DNA from: Euwallacea fornicatus
Taxonomy: Eukaryota; Arthropoda; Insecta; Coleoptera; Curculionidae
Direction of reading: 5' to 3'
Length of the DNA: 64,000 nucleotides
Assembly (NCBI RefSeq): GCF_040115645.1
Contig: NC_089567.1
Location: 868,001-932,000, forward strand
Positions 50,161 to 61,820 of the stretch are shown in pieces (position 1 is the stretch's first letter; every line of letters starts with the position of its first letter). Under the pieces are notes generated by a model. That model was given only the letters and a program-made list of their open reading frames with translations, searched no databases and was not told the DNA's origin. The translations under genes were made by a program, and so were the position numbers.

Positions 50161-51181
50161 AAAAAAAAAATTTGATTTTGAGAGATATTTAGGTTCGACA
50201 AACAAAAATCCTGGCAACTTTGCTAAAATCCGCGAAGCGCTCTAACAAGCACGGAAGACGCCTTCCAGTTAAAGTTGCCGGTATGTTGGTTTGGGGGCCC
50301 TTAGATCGCGAGCCGGCCGCGAACGTAAATAGTCAAATTTACGAACATTTCTGTACGTTGCATGGAATGAAGTACGCTTTTAGCCTCGTAATTATTGGAG
50401 CACTAAATGATATGCAGCTCGATAGGTTTGATTGCTGTAAACAGCCATAAATCGCCGAAGAAATGTCGTGACATAAAAAAAATTGATTTATTACACGTGA
50501 AGTGAAAATATAATTTCACTTTTGCACGATAAGGCAAGTTAACAACAGATTATTTTTCACACAGATTTGTTTCAATCTAAAAATACCGGCGCTTGCTTTC
50601 CTTTCAATGGAGGATCCATGCAAATAAAAGTTTTTGTGGGGAAAAGCAATTTATCCAAGTAATATTACCTATCAAGAATCCAGAAAAGCAATAACAAGGC
50701 TGACAGGTTTCCCTCCAGTGCCAGTTTCATCTGTGAAAAATTCATGCCATTGATTTATTCTGAATTCCTTTCAATGAAAAAAGGGTCGATTCGAATTTTT
50801 CTCACGTGCACCGTCAATTTGTATGTGCAAATGCAGAAATTCCAATTAGATGCGACAACTAAATGCCTTTAGCGAAAATAATACAGTGCATCACAAAAGA
50901 ACCTTTCTATTTTTTAATAGGGCACATTTCCTGGCAAATACGGAAATATAACGATGTGAGGTTAATAGGATTATGAACGAGAATTTTTAGGACTAGCTTC
51001 AGGAAGGAATAACATATTACCTTAGTCTCCTTTGCTGAGGGCATATCGCGCCCTGTGCCAACACTTTAGAGAAACTTTTTGAAAAACTTGGAAAGTAATT
51101 ATTACAACCGAACATAGTAGATGCCAAACGAATGCTAATATGCACGTGCTGGAAAAATAATTAATGTGTGCGGTAGATTTC

Positions 51182-51370
51182 TAACACACGTGTATGGTAG
51201 AGACTTCTAACACACGTGTATGTTAGAGACTTCTAACACACGTGTATGTTAGAGACTTCTAACACACGTGTATGTTAGAGACTTCTAACACACCTGTATG
51301 TTAGAGATTTCTAACACACGTGTTTGTTAGAGACTTTTAACACACGTGTATGTTAGAGATTTTTAACACG
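51182..51370. repeat. 26-bp tandem array carrying CACGTG
   Basis: TAACACACG starts units at 51182, 51208, 51234, 51260, 51286, 51312 and 51338, with a partial at 51364, a strict 26-bp period. Each unit contains the near-palindrome TAACACACGTGTATGTTA. Six of seven full units keep the E-box CACGTG; the fifth reads CACCTG. The function is unknown. Confidence 0.92.
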
Positions 51371-52180
51371 CTCGAGGGATAGGACGAGCAACTGAACGCT
51401 GCACATAGCGCACTGGCTAAAAGAATTATTACGCAGCGTGTTAGACAATGAAGTAATATATGTAATCTTGCGTGTCTCAACAACAGAAAAAAGGTGTTGA
51501 TTTCGATAAAATAATTATACTCGCTTAATTTGTCATCATGAAAGCGATCATGCGTAGCATTGCGTCGTTCTCCGAAGAGGAAGTACCGTCGGGTTTTCCA
51601 TGCGGGTCCACGAAGGGAATGAAAAAATGCATCCGCATCGGATGAGCTTCATTTAACATTTTTTGTATGGTCCATAACAGTGAGAAAAATGGTGTGCATA
51701 GCTCATAAGAGAGCTCCTTAACACACTCACGACAGACCCTCGCGTGTGACTCGCGAGTAATCTTTCACGCTCGTGAACTAAAGGTCGGTAGAAAAACCTT
51801 ACTTTTAGATTAAAAAAATCAATTCAGAGTGCAGATCGACCTGCTGTGAAAAATAATAAGTTGAGCAAAGTTTCACTTTGTGGAATAATCCAAAAAATTC
51901 TAGCTCTCACAAGGCGTGTGTTATCTTAACTTTCGCACTATTGATCGTCGGGTGTAAAAGTGGCACATAGAGCTCTCAAAAGGTCACTTGGAAGTTACAA
52001 GAGTGGCTAAAACCAACACCCTCATTAGTTTAGTTATTCACGAACGTGATTTTCTGATAAGTCTAAAAAGCGAGAAACTAGGTTTCACTAATGCATTAAT
52101 TTTATGGCACGAAACTCAGTTGGAAACGTAAATATTGTTTTATTTGAGGACGTTAAAGAAAATGCTTTTCGCCGCTATAA

Positions 52181-52540
52181 CGACTGAATAGGAGGGGGTC
52201 AATTGTAGTTTATGACACCATCATAAGGCAATTAAATCTTATATTTACCACTTTTAAATGCTTCCTGAAGTTCAACGAACTTTGGCGACCTGACGCTTTC
52301 AAAGCAGCAAAAGCGATCAAAATCAACCGAACGACGGGGAACGAGAACGTCGACAAGCAAGGAAGGAATCGTTTTGAAAATTTTGTAAAAAAATTTAAAG
52401 GAGTAAATGGGGAGCGCACAAAAATTAAATTTACGGGCGCGTGGGAGGCGAGCTACGGAGACATAGAAATTCATTTCGGGGCAAGGGACGCGAAAAGTAT
52501 TTTGAGGGCACGAAAAACTTACACCACTAACTACTACTAA
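52181..52540 (+). other. 119-codon open frame without ATG, overlapping a degenerate repeat
   Basis: Open from CGA at 52181 to TAA at 52538-52540 with mixed, protein-like composition (FLKFNELWRPDAFKAAKAIK, then KKFKGVNGERTKIKFTGAWE). It has no start codon, no recognised domain and no neighbouring exon. It may be an isolated exon, a transposon remnant or chance. Confidence 0.2.
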
Positions 52541-52630
52541 GTAGAAGTAAATTGCGGTCGTGTGAAAAATAATCCCGGGACGGAAAAATAAACTACGGGC
52601 ACGTAGAAGGAAATTACGGGAACATTACGT
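52425..52630. repeat. Degenerate about 20-bp repeat, ATTACGGGCACGTAGAAG-like
   Basis: Variants of AAATTACGGGCACGTAGAAG recur about eight times (TTACGGGCGCGTGGGAGG, CTACGGAGACATAGAA, CTACGGGCACGTAGAAGG, TTACGGGAACATTACG), with irregular spacing of roughly 20-30 bases. Confidence 0.55.
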
Positions 52631-52640
52631 TATAAAATGT

Positions 52641-54469
52641 TGGTTTGCTGTAATTTACGAATTTAAAAAACTTAAATTGAGACCATCAGAACTTTTTAGT
52701 TTTCTTGTTCTGCATACATTTTATTGAATTTTTTTCAGTTCAGTTTACGTCCTCACTGTAAATATCTTTCAGTGGCATTCTTAGCAGTGCAATTTACACA
52801 TTTGTGGATCGTTATGTTTTTTTTTTACTAAAATTATATATTTTAAATGTCAAAAAAGAACTAAAAAACAGCCCCTCCCCTATTATCTTAGTTTTCATGG
52901 AATGTTTCTTTTGGAGATTTAGACACGTCACGGAACACTTAAGCTATTTGCTACATTTAGATATTATAACTTTGTTCGTATACAGTAAATTCATTCTAAT
53001 GCAATTAGCTGGGGCAAAGTTCTAAGTTCAGGCTTAACCTACAAAGTATCCTCAACGACAAGCAGTAGCATGTAAGTAACGTGGAACCCCTTGAAAGCGC
53101 AGACTCCCTACAGAAGTCGCGCAGACTCGTCCTCAGAAGCCGATAGTTAGTGCTTAGTGTTCTCTCGCTCGTGTACCATTGAGAAGTTGAATAAAAGTGT
53201 TCAGTCTTAATTCTCGTATTCACATTACACAAATGAATGTGAAATTTTGTTTCCTTATATTACCGTCATAAGACTTTTTGATATTTAAATTTTTTTCATC
53301 GTTTATTGAGAGAACTTTACCATCAAAGTTGGTGACATGATTAATCTAACGCGTTTTATAGGTACAGAGAACGATCATAATCATCGGCCAAGGCCGTTTT
53401 CGAACTAAGTATTTATGAGCATGATGAGTGAAGTCTGAGAGTGCGGCTATGAAAGACCAGTCGGAGTGAGCAGACGAAAATTGTAAAATTCGTCGCAAAT
53501 TCAAATTCTCAAATTGAGGGAATCTCTACGTCAATATGAGTTCAACAACGCTTGATTTTTGAGATCGCTTCTAAAATTGCCTCAAGCTTTAAAGCTGTCT
53601 CAAATTTCGATAGCACTAACGGCGATCAACAGGATCAGTGCAGATTTTTTTCCGATTTGTGCCAGTTTCCTTTTAACAAAAAAAAAAATGTGCAAATTTC
53701 ACGGTGGGTGGCAAGAAAATCAACATAGAGAAAAAAATTTTGTTGAAGCCTAAAAGAGAATTGGAAAAGACCTGAAAGAGCTGCGATTGTAGCCTTTTAG
53801 TGTACCTTTCTTTTCATTATGGCCCTCAGAGATTTGCTTCGGGATTAATCCTTCATACGTCGCAGTCGTCAAGGATTTTGTACAATCAGAGCCCGTAACC
53901 AATTCGGTCTGTACGTATGTGTTCAGGTGATTAATAGCCCGTTTGCGTGGTACCTATTTCACTTCTTGGTGACCGTCTACTATTAAAATATCCATTTCCT
54001 TTCTGTTACGCTTACTCAACAACTATTTCTATGAAATTACAATCTTTAGGTCAGTCTGTACTATAAAAACCACAAAATCGGTAAACTTTTACTTTCAGAA
54101 ATGTTTAAAATAATTAAATCCTGCTAAACACAGTAATTACCGTTTAAAGATGCAAAAAGAAGTAAATTGTAGCGGGCGTTACAATTTCTCTATTAGTGAA
54201 CAAGTTTGTGAATATAACAGTGAAGTGATTTTATAGCTCAGCTTGTTTCGACTTCTAATTAACGTGAATAATTTCATGACGCTCTACAATGTGAATAATT
54301 TTATTTCTAAAATATAAAATTGTTAGATTTGTGAAAAATCACCTATCAGCATTGTGGGATAATGGTTACTACCCTCATGTCATCTCGCGTCACTCAGTGG
54401 TGAATATGTATGTGGACCATGTCACATGGAGTAAAGTAAAAATCCCCTGTTGGTGGTGGGTCCTATTTA
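52641..54469. other. No gene identified
   Basis: AT-rich sequence flanking the mariner element. Short frames here have no family resemblance. Confidence 0.4.
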
Positions 54470-55737
54470 CCAGGTCTACCGGTATGAAATGAGCGCTATT
54501 TTGTGAAAATAAAACACCAATTTTAACAAGGAAAGAAAAAAAATTATTCAAAATATTGACCATTGCTTTCTGCACATTTTGACCACCGCTCTGGCAATTT
54601 ATGGATACAGCAATGTGCCTCTTTGGCATCAAACACCCAATTTTCTACTTCTTCGTAGGAATCGAAGTGCTGCTCAGCCAGTTATGCGTGTCCCATCGAT
54701 GAAAACAAATGGTAGTCCGAAGGAGCCAAGTCTGGTGAATACGGCGGATGGGGCAGCAACTCCCAGCCAAGTGTTTCGATGGTATCCTGAACCGGTGTTG
54801 GTTTGTGTGCAGGTGCGTTGTCATGGAGCAAAATTACCTTCCCGTGTCTTCTGGCCCGTTCTGATCGTTTTTCGATCAGTGCATTGTTTAAATTAATCAA
54901 TTGTTGTCGGTGGCGAACAGTATTAACGGTTTCACCAGGTTTTAAAAGCTCGCGGTGCACCACGCCTTTCCGATCCCACCAACCACGCAGCGTTGCCTTC
55001 TTGCCGAATCGATCAGGTTTTGCAGTCGATGTCGATGGTTGTCCCGAATCAACCCATGATTTTTTCCGTTTAGGATTATGAAAATAAATCCATTTTTCAT
55101 CTCCAGTAACAATTCGATGCAAAACTGATTTTCTTTCGTGCCTTTGCAGCAAAATTTCACAGGTGTTTTTTCTGTTCTCCATCTGTCTTCCATTCAATTC
55201 GTGCAGCACCCATTTTCCACACTTTTGGATCTTTCCCGTAGCTTTTAAACGATCAGAAATTGCTCGTTGTGCATCATTTAACATTTCTGCCATTTGCTTT
55301 TGACTTAAAGCGTCATCTTCATCCAATATCGATTGCAGTTCGGCGTCTTCAGACTTTTCTGGTGGTCTGCCACGTTCTTCCTTTTGCACATCAAAATCGT
55401 TATTTCTGAATCGTTGAAACCATCTTTTGCACGTTGCTTCTGATAAAGCATAATCACCACGTGCCCCGACAAGCATTCGATGCGACTCTGCAGCACTTTT
55501 CTTCAAATTAAAGCGAAAAATTAATGCTTTCCGCAAATCATGATTTTGTGGTAGAAAATTCGACATTTTTGGCACAATAAAATGATATATTGTTATTTGT
55601 TCAAGGACTTGATTTGCACTAAATGTGTTTGTCAGTTTGCACACCAACCAAGCAGACCAAAAAAAGGTTTGTTTACAACAAACGCCCTATACCGAGACAT
55701 TTGTATCCTGACGCTCACTTCATACCGGTATACCTGG
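54470..55737. mobile_element. Mariner transposon
   Basis: A 1268-bp element with terminal inverted repeats of about 25 bases (CCAGGTCTACCGGTATGAA left, its complement CATACCGGTATACCTGG right) and a TA duplication on each side (54468-54469 and 55738-55739). It holds a single minus-strand transposase gene. The closely matching ends and nearly open frame indicate recent insertion compared with the other elements here. Confidence 0.95.
54544..55566 (-). pseudogene. Mariner transposase with one premature stop
   Basis: Reads from ATG at 55566-55564 (MSNFLPQNHDLRK) to a TAA at 54546-54544. One in-frame TAA at 54684-54682, after HLFSSMGHA, interrupts it. The remaining frame continues with LAEQHFDSYEEVENWVFDAK and ends SNGQYFE. 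It has the helix-turn-helix region (ATCKRWFQRF), a WVLHELN linker motif and the mariner DD34D residues in TGDEKWIYF, LLHDNAPAH and YSPDLAPSDYHLF. Cut-and-paste transposition is the family role. The stop removes the C-terminal about 45 residues, so activity is doubtful. Confidence 0.93.
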
Positions 55738-55929
55738 TATTTACGTTAACAACTATAACAAGTTATGACAATAATTATTCCCGAAGGGTCTTTAGCTCAA
55801 CCGTCTTGGCTCTCGTGTCAGAGTGCTCTCCTTTGGTATCACCATTGCCTAGCTCCCTGGTTCTTGGTCAGCTGCATGACATGTGCCGCTCACACGTTTT
55901 CCATTCTGTGTCCACACACCCGGCTGACA

Positions 55930-56279
55930 ACCAGGCCGGGTATCTTAAGAAGATTCCTCCTCTTCGGAAAAAAAAGGAGAACTTGAAGGAGCCGATCTTC
56001 AATATGAAAGTTTTTACTCAAAATCTTCACGTAATCCAAATGATCCCGGACTAATTTTTCCTTCCATGCGGAAATTCCTGATGTTAGACAAGCGATTAAG
56101 AAGCAAAAAATCCATGACGTACTTCTGGAAAAATCGCCCTCAAATTAATAAGACTGAACTAAAAATAAAATGAAATAACTCGAAACGGTGAGTTGGAACA
56201 TGCTTTGATTGAGCCCTTACCGCGTGCCCTATCGCCTCCTCAAGAGAATGCCCCGAATTGCGAGTGACTCAGTATAAAT
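55930..56279. mobile_element. Half-element related to the 62.7-kb foldback
   Basis: GAGCCGATCTTCAATATGAA, CTCAAAATCTTCACGTAAT and, near the end, GCCCTATCGCCTCCTCAAG then CGAATTGCGAGTGACTCAGTATA match, in inverted or direct sense, the arms of the element at 62654-63413. Its terminal CAGTATA is a mutated CCTGTATA. Confidence 0.6.
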
Positions 56280-56894
56280 AATTAAAAATGCAGCTATTTT
56301 TAATAAAAATATCGTACAAAGTAATTAAGTTCTCTCACTAAACAATTTAACCTCGTCGCCTTTAATAAAACGATTTAAGGGCTGTTTACTGCTCCTCGAC
56401 ACCCCCGCATGTTTTCTGCACCAATAACTAAACAAATTGTGCAACTGACATTTCACATTTTCCTTTATAACGTGTTCGATAAAATTCTGTGAAACCAGCA
56501 ACACCACGTCACGATCAAGCCAATCGGGTTTCAGCCGAAATGGCATTCGAGATGAGATTGAATATTTTATTTCCATTTTAATCCACATCCAGAATCGTAA
56601 ATATGGTCGTGTTATTAATAGGGAGCGTCGCCAAGGCGTAAGTTTCCAATTTTTCCAGACAGAAATTTCCGAGGTCTTTCGGGGCATTAAAGCGGTTACT
56701 CGTAAAGTTTCATAAACCAGCTTTCCAGTGTCGTAAATATTAACTTTTCCAAGGACACTTCTTGGAATTTTAGCCGGAGAAAGTAAGGACCAACACAGAA
56801 AAGATACATCAAAAGGGCAAAAATCGAAAACTGCGAATTTCCAGTAATGCATCGTTCAAAAATAACCATCGTCTTAATCGATCTTGAGGACATA

Positions 56895-58559
56895 CAGGGT
56901 CATTCACGGTGAGTGTCCCATTAAAAGTTTACGGGGCTCTAACATAGCTAGAGATCTGAAATTTTGGATGCTGACGTAACGGAGTTTGATCTGTTGAAGT
57001 AAAATATTGGTATATATGGCATGTGTAACTGACTACAACTTTGTTATTTTAAATGGCACACCCTGTATTGCATTACATTTTCGAATTTCCCGGAAGATTC
57101 AAACCCCAGCTCACCCATCATGTGCCATAGCTTTGATGAGCAGTTTTCGAAATAAATATTAGAATCTTTGGGAGTAAAAGGCACCACTTGTTAGCCGATT
57201 CGGTTAGGGGGAGGCTATGGGTTAACAACGTAAAATAAACCAAATTGTAACATCCTTTTTAATAAACTAGATCTACGTAATATAAATAAAATTAGAGATT
57301 TTGCTGAAAATGGCCGCCGTTTGCTTTCGGACATTCCTGGATCGAATCCAGAACATGAATGTTAGTAGCTCTCTGGAGCTCATTTGGATCAAGCAGATCA
57401 AATGCTTCTCGCACCCGTTCCAGTAACTGGCCAATATTTCGCACCTCGTCCCGGTATACTCTACCTTGAATGACACCCCGTAAATGAGCATCAACCGGTG
57501 TAAGATCCGGTGACCGGGGTGGCCAGTTTCAAGGACCGAGACGCCGTGTCCGACGACCCCGGAACATCAAAGTAAGTTTGGCACTCACTTCATTGGTGCG
57601 GTGAGCAGGAGCACCATGTAGTTGATACCAACCATATAAATTTAATGGTAAATTGTCTGTGAATTCGGTAACTGTCGTCCTCAAAATGTCCAAATATTTT
57701 CCACTGTTTAATTTCTCCCGTTAAAACTAAATTTAAATCGAAATCACCTTTCTCGCAAGATTTTTGGATTTTGAGAAGACCAAATGTGATTATTGCGTCT
57801 GTTAAATATCCCTTCCCGGGAAAACTTGGCTTCGTCTGTCCAAATAATTTTTTTCAAAAAATTCGGATCTTCCTGAGTTTCCATCAAAACTGCTGATGCT
57901 TCCATAGTAACCAATATATCCTCCCCCTAACCCAATCAACTAATAAGTGGTGCCTTTTACTCTCAAAGATCCTAATATTGGCCAATATCTCAAAAACAAC
58001 TGATAACAATTGTATTAATGAATAATACTTTTCGATAGGGAATTTATTGATCTTGCAGATGCCCTCCAAAAGTATAGAGCGTTCTATTTAAGATTCTCAT
58101 TTAATGCTCATATTTATATCCTTTCGATATCGCACTCATTTTTCCGCGCCCTGTATGTAAATCAAAAAAATGTATAATATTAAAAGATAGAGATAACTAA
58201 TAAAAGTCTGTAGCTCAAATTTCAACTCTCTAGCTGCGATAGCTGAAAAGGTATGCGCTTTTCAATTTAGAGCTGTTTGTTGCCAAATTAGTTTAAAAAA
58301 ATTTCGAAAACGGTTCATCATAGCTATGGCACGTGATACATAAACTGGGGTTTGAATCTTCCGGGAAATTCGAAAATGTAATGAAATACAGGGTGTGCCA
58401 TTTAAAACAACAAAGTTGTTGTCAGTTACACATGCCATATATACCAATATTTTAATTCAACAGATCAAACTCCGTTACGTCAGCATCCAAAATTTCAGAC
58501 CTCTAGCCATGTTAGAGCCCCGTAAACCTTTAATAGGACACTCACCGTGAATGACCCTG
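56895..58559. mobile_element. Long-TIR Tc1/mariner-type transposon
   Basis: The ends are CAGGGTCATTCACGGTGAGT and its inverted copy ending GACCCTG, each flanked outside by TA. The inverted arms extend over 56895-57225 and 57905-58559, sharing CAAACCCCAG, GGCACACCCTGTA (a repeated internal terminus) and AGTAAAAGGCACCACTT. The right arm is longer, so the left arm has suffered a deletion. It contains a broken minus-strand transposase. A related copy is at 43440-44010. Confidence 0.85.
57273..57890 (-). pseudogene. Broken DDE transposase
   Basis: The minus strand gives IIWTDEAKFSREG and FNRRNNHIW (first catalytic Asp region), then after frame breaks NLYGWYQLHGAPAHRT, where QQDGAPAH is usual, so the second Asp is lost, and WPPRSPDLTPVDAHLRGVI, VRNIGQLLERVREAF, then a GGHFQ C-terminus. 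Stops and frameshifts separate the pieces. It is not functional. Confidence 0.8.
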
Positions 58560-58562
58560 TAT

Positions 58563-61500
58563 ATACAGGGTGGTCTCACAAAAAGGTCGTATCCTCATTT
58601 TCGGCTCCTTTCTAGCTAATGCAAACTAACCTGCACTGGGTTTAATATAAAGCACGCATTTGCACGTCTGGTATGTGTTTGTAAAGCTCCCATACACCGT
58701 ATGAAGTTACGGCGTGCCGCGTAGATGGTTCTACCGTATTAAGGTAACTCGGCAGGGAACCACATCTAAATAAAATATCGGTCTAAGTGTTACTTAGAGG
58801 AAAAGCGAGCTATAGAGTAAACTACGAATTTTTGTAATTTAGCAATTTAAATAAATTTATCACAATTCTGGAAGAAAAAAAAAACGTCCCGCACTGAGTT
58901 TCCTTGCTGCTCCATTCTGATATTTTAATTAATTAAAGACAATTATTTTGGTTTTAATGGAAACTTCTCCCCGCTGTGAATATAGTCCGGTGAATTGTTT
59001 AAATTATTGAAAAATGAAGTAATAATCACTCCGAACTGCGGTCTTCGCGCTGATGATTATTCTTAGGGAAAGCTGCCCTCAGCGATGGATATCTTCGTGT
59101 GAGCGTGCTTTAAGATGGCTGATTTAATATCCGCGGCGAAGATCATAACCAGTTTCGTTAACTAATAAATTAAATTGATGAGCAATTTATTTCCAATATC
59201 CTGGGAAATTACTGACCCTAGAAATAAAGTAACTGCGATATTTCGTCCAATGGTCAACTTGGTCATTGAATGTCGTTTACTCTTATTACATTCCTTAATG
59301 TACGTTTCTCGATGTCCTGATTATAAAACCTGAAGGACCTTGTATGGGAATTTAGGTTTCATGCCTTTCGGCGGCTTAATCTTATCACTTAGGCGAAAAT
59401 TAGATCATTATTCAATAGCACATGCGATAACACCGTTGATGTAGCTGATGATCTTGCTCTTAATACGTGTTTGTTGCTCTCGGGTGTTTGAGAAAAAGTT
59501 GGTTCAATATTTGTTCAATTCCCCTCATTTTACATCACTCGCTCCTCTCCTCTGAAAACGAAAAACTCCATGTTTTCTTATGAAAACGCGCGGTGCCTCA
59601 AATATAATGAAGATAAATTGTCTAAGGTTTTCAGGAGGTATATTTTCTTTTAATGAATTACTTTGAGCAGTTGAACAAACACAACAGGATGATAAACTGT
59701 AAATAAAACCCTCATCTATATTAAACGTTGTGTGTGCAGAGTCAATAAAGCCATTGTTTAACGCTTTTTGCTGGTAGATGTGTGTTTAAGCGAGAGGTCG
59801 GGGAATAATGGGATTCCCGCACTTTTTTACATTTAAATTTATTTAATCCTCGTCAAATCTCATCCCTCGTGTGTTACCATCATCCGTGTGATGTTTAGAG
59901 CATGCACATATCGGTTTTGACTAGCTGATTTAATGCTTTGAAAAATTCCATTTCCATTTCATAAAATCTGTAAATGCATTATTTATGAACGTCCAGAGAG
60001 TGCGTAAGTTTATTTGGATACTCGAATTTTATAAAAGTTTTCAATGCATATTTAATATTTAAATTATTTATTGTACGTTTCGCATCCGTGCAATGTCGTC
60101 AAAACGGCCAAAAAACATTTACAAATTTACAAAGACACCGATTATTGATTTTCTTAAACGTTTGGTTCAACATTATTTTTGCTTGCTTGAATTCTTTATT
60201 GATTCTTACCTTTTTCAACCTTTTGCGGTCTTGCAACTCAGTTAATGTGTTCATCATACATTATGAAAAACTTGTATATTATAGCCTGCAAAGTTATGTT
60301 CACGTATATCATATGCCATGTTGCATAAAAGAAGTGCGTATCATACTTTGCGAAGTTATGCTCAAAATTATTATATCATATGTTATATATATAAATTCGT
60401 TGTAAACGCTGGAAATGCTTATACATGACCAGGACTAAGGTCTGGAGACGTTGTTTATAAACTTGCAAAGAATAACGGTCACGAACACATTTTTAATGGA
60501 CAATGGGCTTCACAGTAAATGCAACACACTTACCAGAATTTTTGCCCTCTAGAAGGTAGGCGACAAAGGAAAGTCTCGAAGGGAAAACAGAGTTCAAAAA
60601 CTTCACTTCACGAAACGTTGGTTTCCCATTTAAAGCGCAAACGTAGGGTTAACCACACCAGACACCGCCAAAGTTTCCCGGCATACTGAGATTTTCCAGA
60701 AGGAAACAACACTGCCCACGCGATTGTTGAAGTGTACCTATGGATACGATTCTGGATAGGGGAGGGGATGTGGTAAACACCACATAAAAAAGGAATTATT
60801 TGAGTTCAATGGAACAAGCATGCGAAATGAGCGGTTTTCGGTGCTAATAAGCCATATAATGGAGCGTAACATTTAAAACTGGATGGAGAAGTTATAAAAA
60901 GGAACATCCATCAGAAATAATATTCCAGGGGCATCCTTGGCAACGGATATGAGAATTGTGCCTGGAATTAATATCGAAATGGCGTTTATTTGGTGAAATC
61001 GAGGAAGTCTGGACTGCGTTGATCGCACGACTTTAACATGATTTCCTGGAGAGGTACTACTAACCCGGTGTAAAAATTTTGTCTCAGGACGCACTAATAG
61101 AAGAACCTCGATGTACAGGGTCATTTAAGCAATTGAGAGAATTTTACGTCAGCTTTGAGGGAGAGACAGATTTGACTATACTTAAGCTGGTCACAAAGCA
61201 ACAGGCAGCAGACGCATAAGTGCTAATGTGCGCTATTAGTACTCATTTCCTGCGACTTCGATAAGGCAGGTTGAACTCCATTATATTTAAGCCTTTTTCC
61301 CGACATTGTTATTTAATTTCACGTTGATTATATTGTTTCAAATTTATATCCTCGTATTTTCTAAGCTATCCATTATTGTTATTCTGATTCAGTTTTCTCG
61401 CCCGGTAGCAAGTTTCATTTATCCCTGCTACAATTAATTGAAAATCATTTATTTCCTGTCGCAAACAATATTGGCTACAAGCAACTTATACAGCTACGAA

Positions 61501-61820
61501 GCTATATCGGTGCCATTTAAGAGTTTAATGCTATTCCTAGGTTACAATAAATTAAATCGATACCATCTCCATGGCTTGTGACAGTTTCACAAAGGTTTTA
61601 GAGACCTATAAATTTCAACTGGCAAGGAAAGAAGACACAATCGTGGGCTGTTAACCTACAGTTCGATAGTGGCCTCGACAGCCATAAATATTTCACTTCT
61701 TTGTCTTTATCGGAAAAATAGAGTCCAGGGGGTTTTTGCTCTCTGGTGAGTCTTTTCGCCATAATCCACTTCTTTACTATTCGGTTGTCTACATAAATTT
61801 TAAATTTAACCTTGGAAAAT
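58563..61820. other. No gene identified; isolated transposon ends
   Basis: A further CAGGGTGGTCTCACAAAAAG terminus begins at 58566 directly beside the long-TIR element, and another (TACAGGGTCATTTAAGC) at 61115. No partner ends were found. The promoter and 5' UTR of the plus-strand coiled-coil gene should lie just before 61821. Confidence 0.4.

Noticed and set aside
51538..51645. 35-codon plus-strand frame downstream of the 26-bp array
   Set aside because: Short, no homologue recognised, no further support as a gene.
55623..56054. 143-codon plus-strand frame beside the mariner right end
   Set aside because: It crosses the mariner terminus and the half foldback element; composition and position indicate chance.
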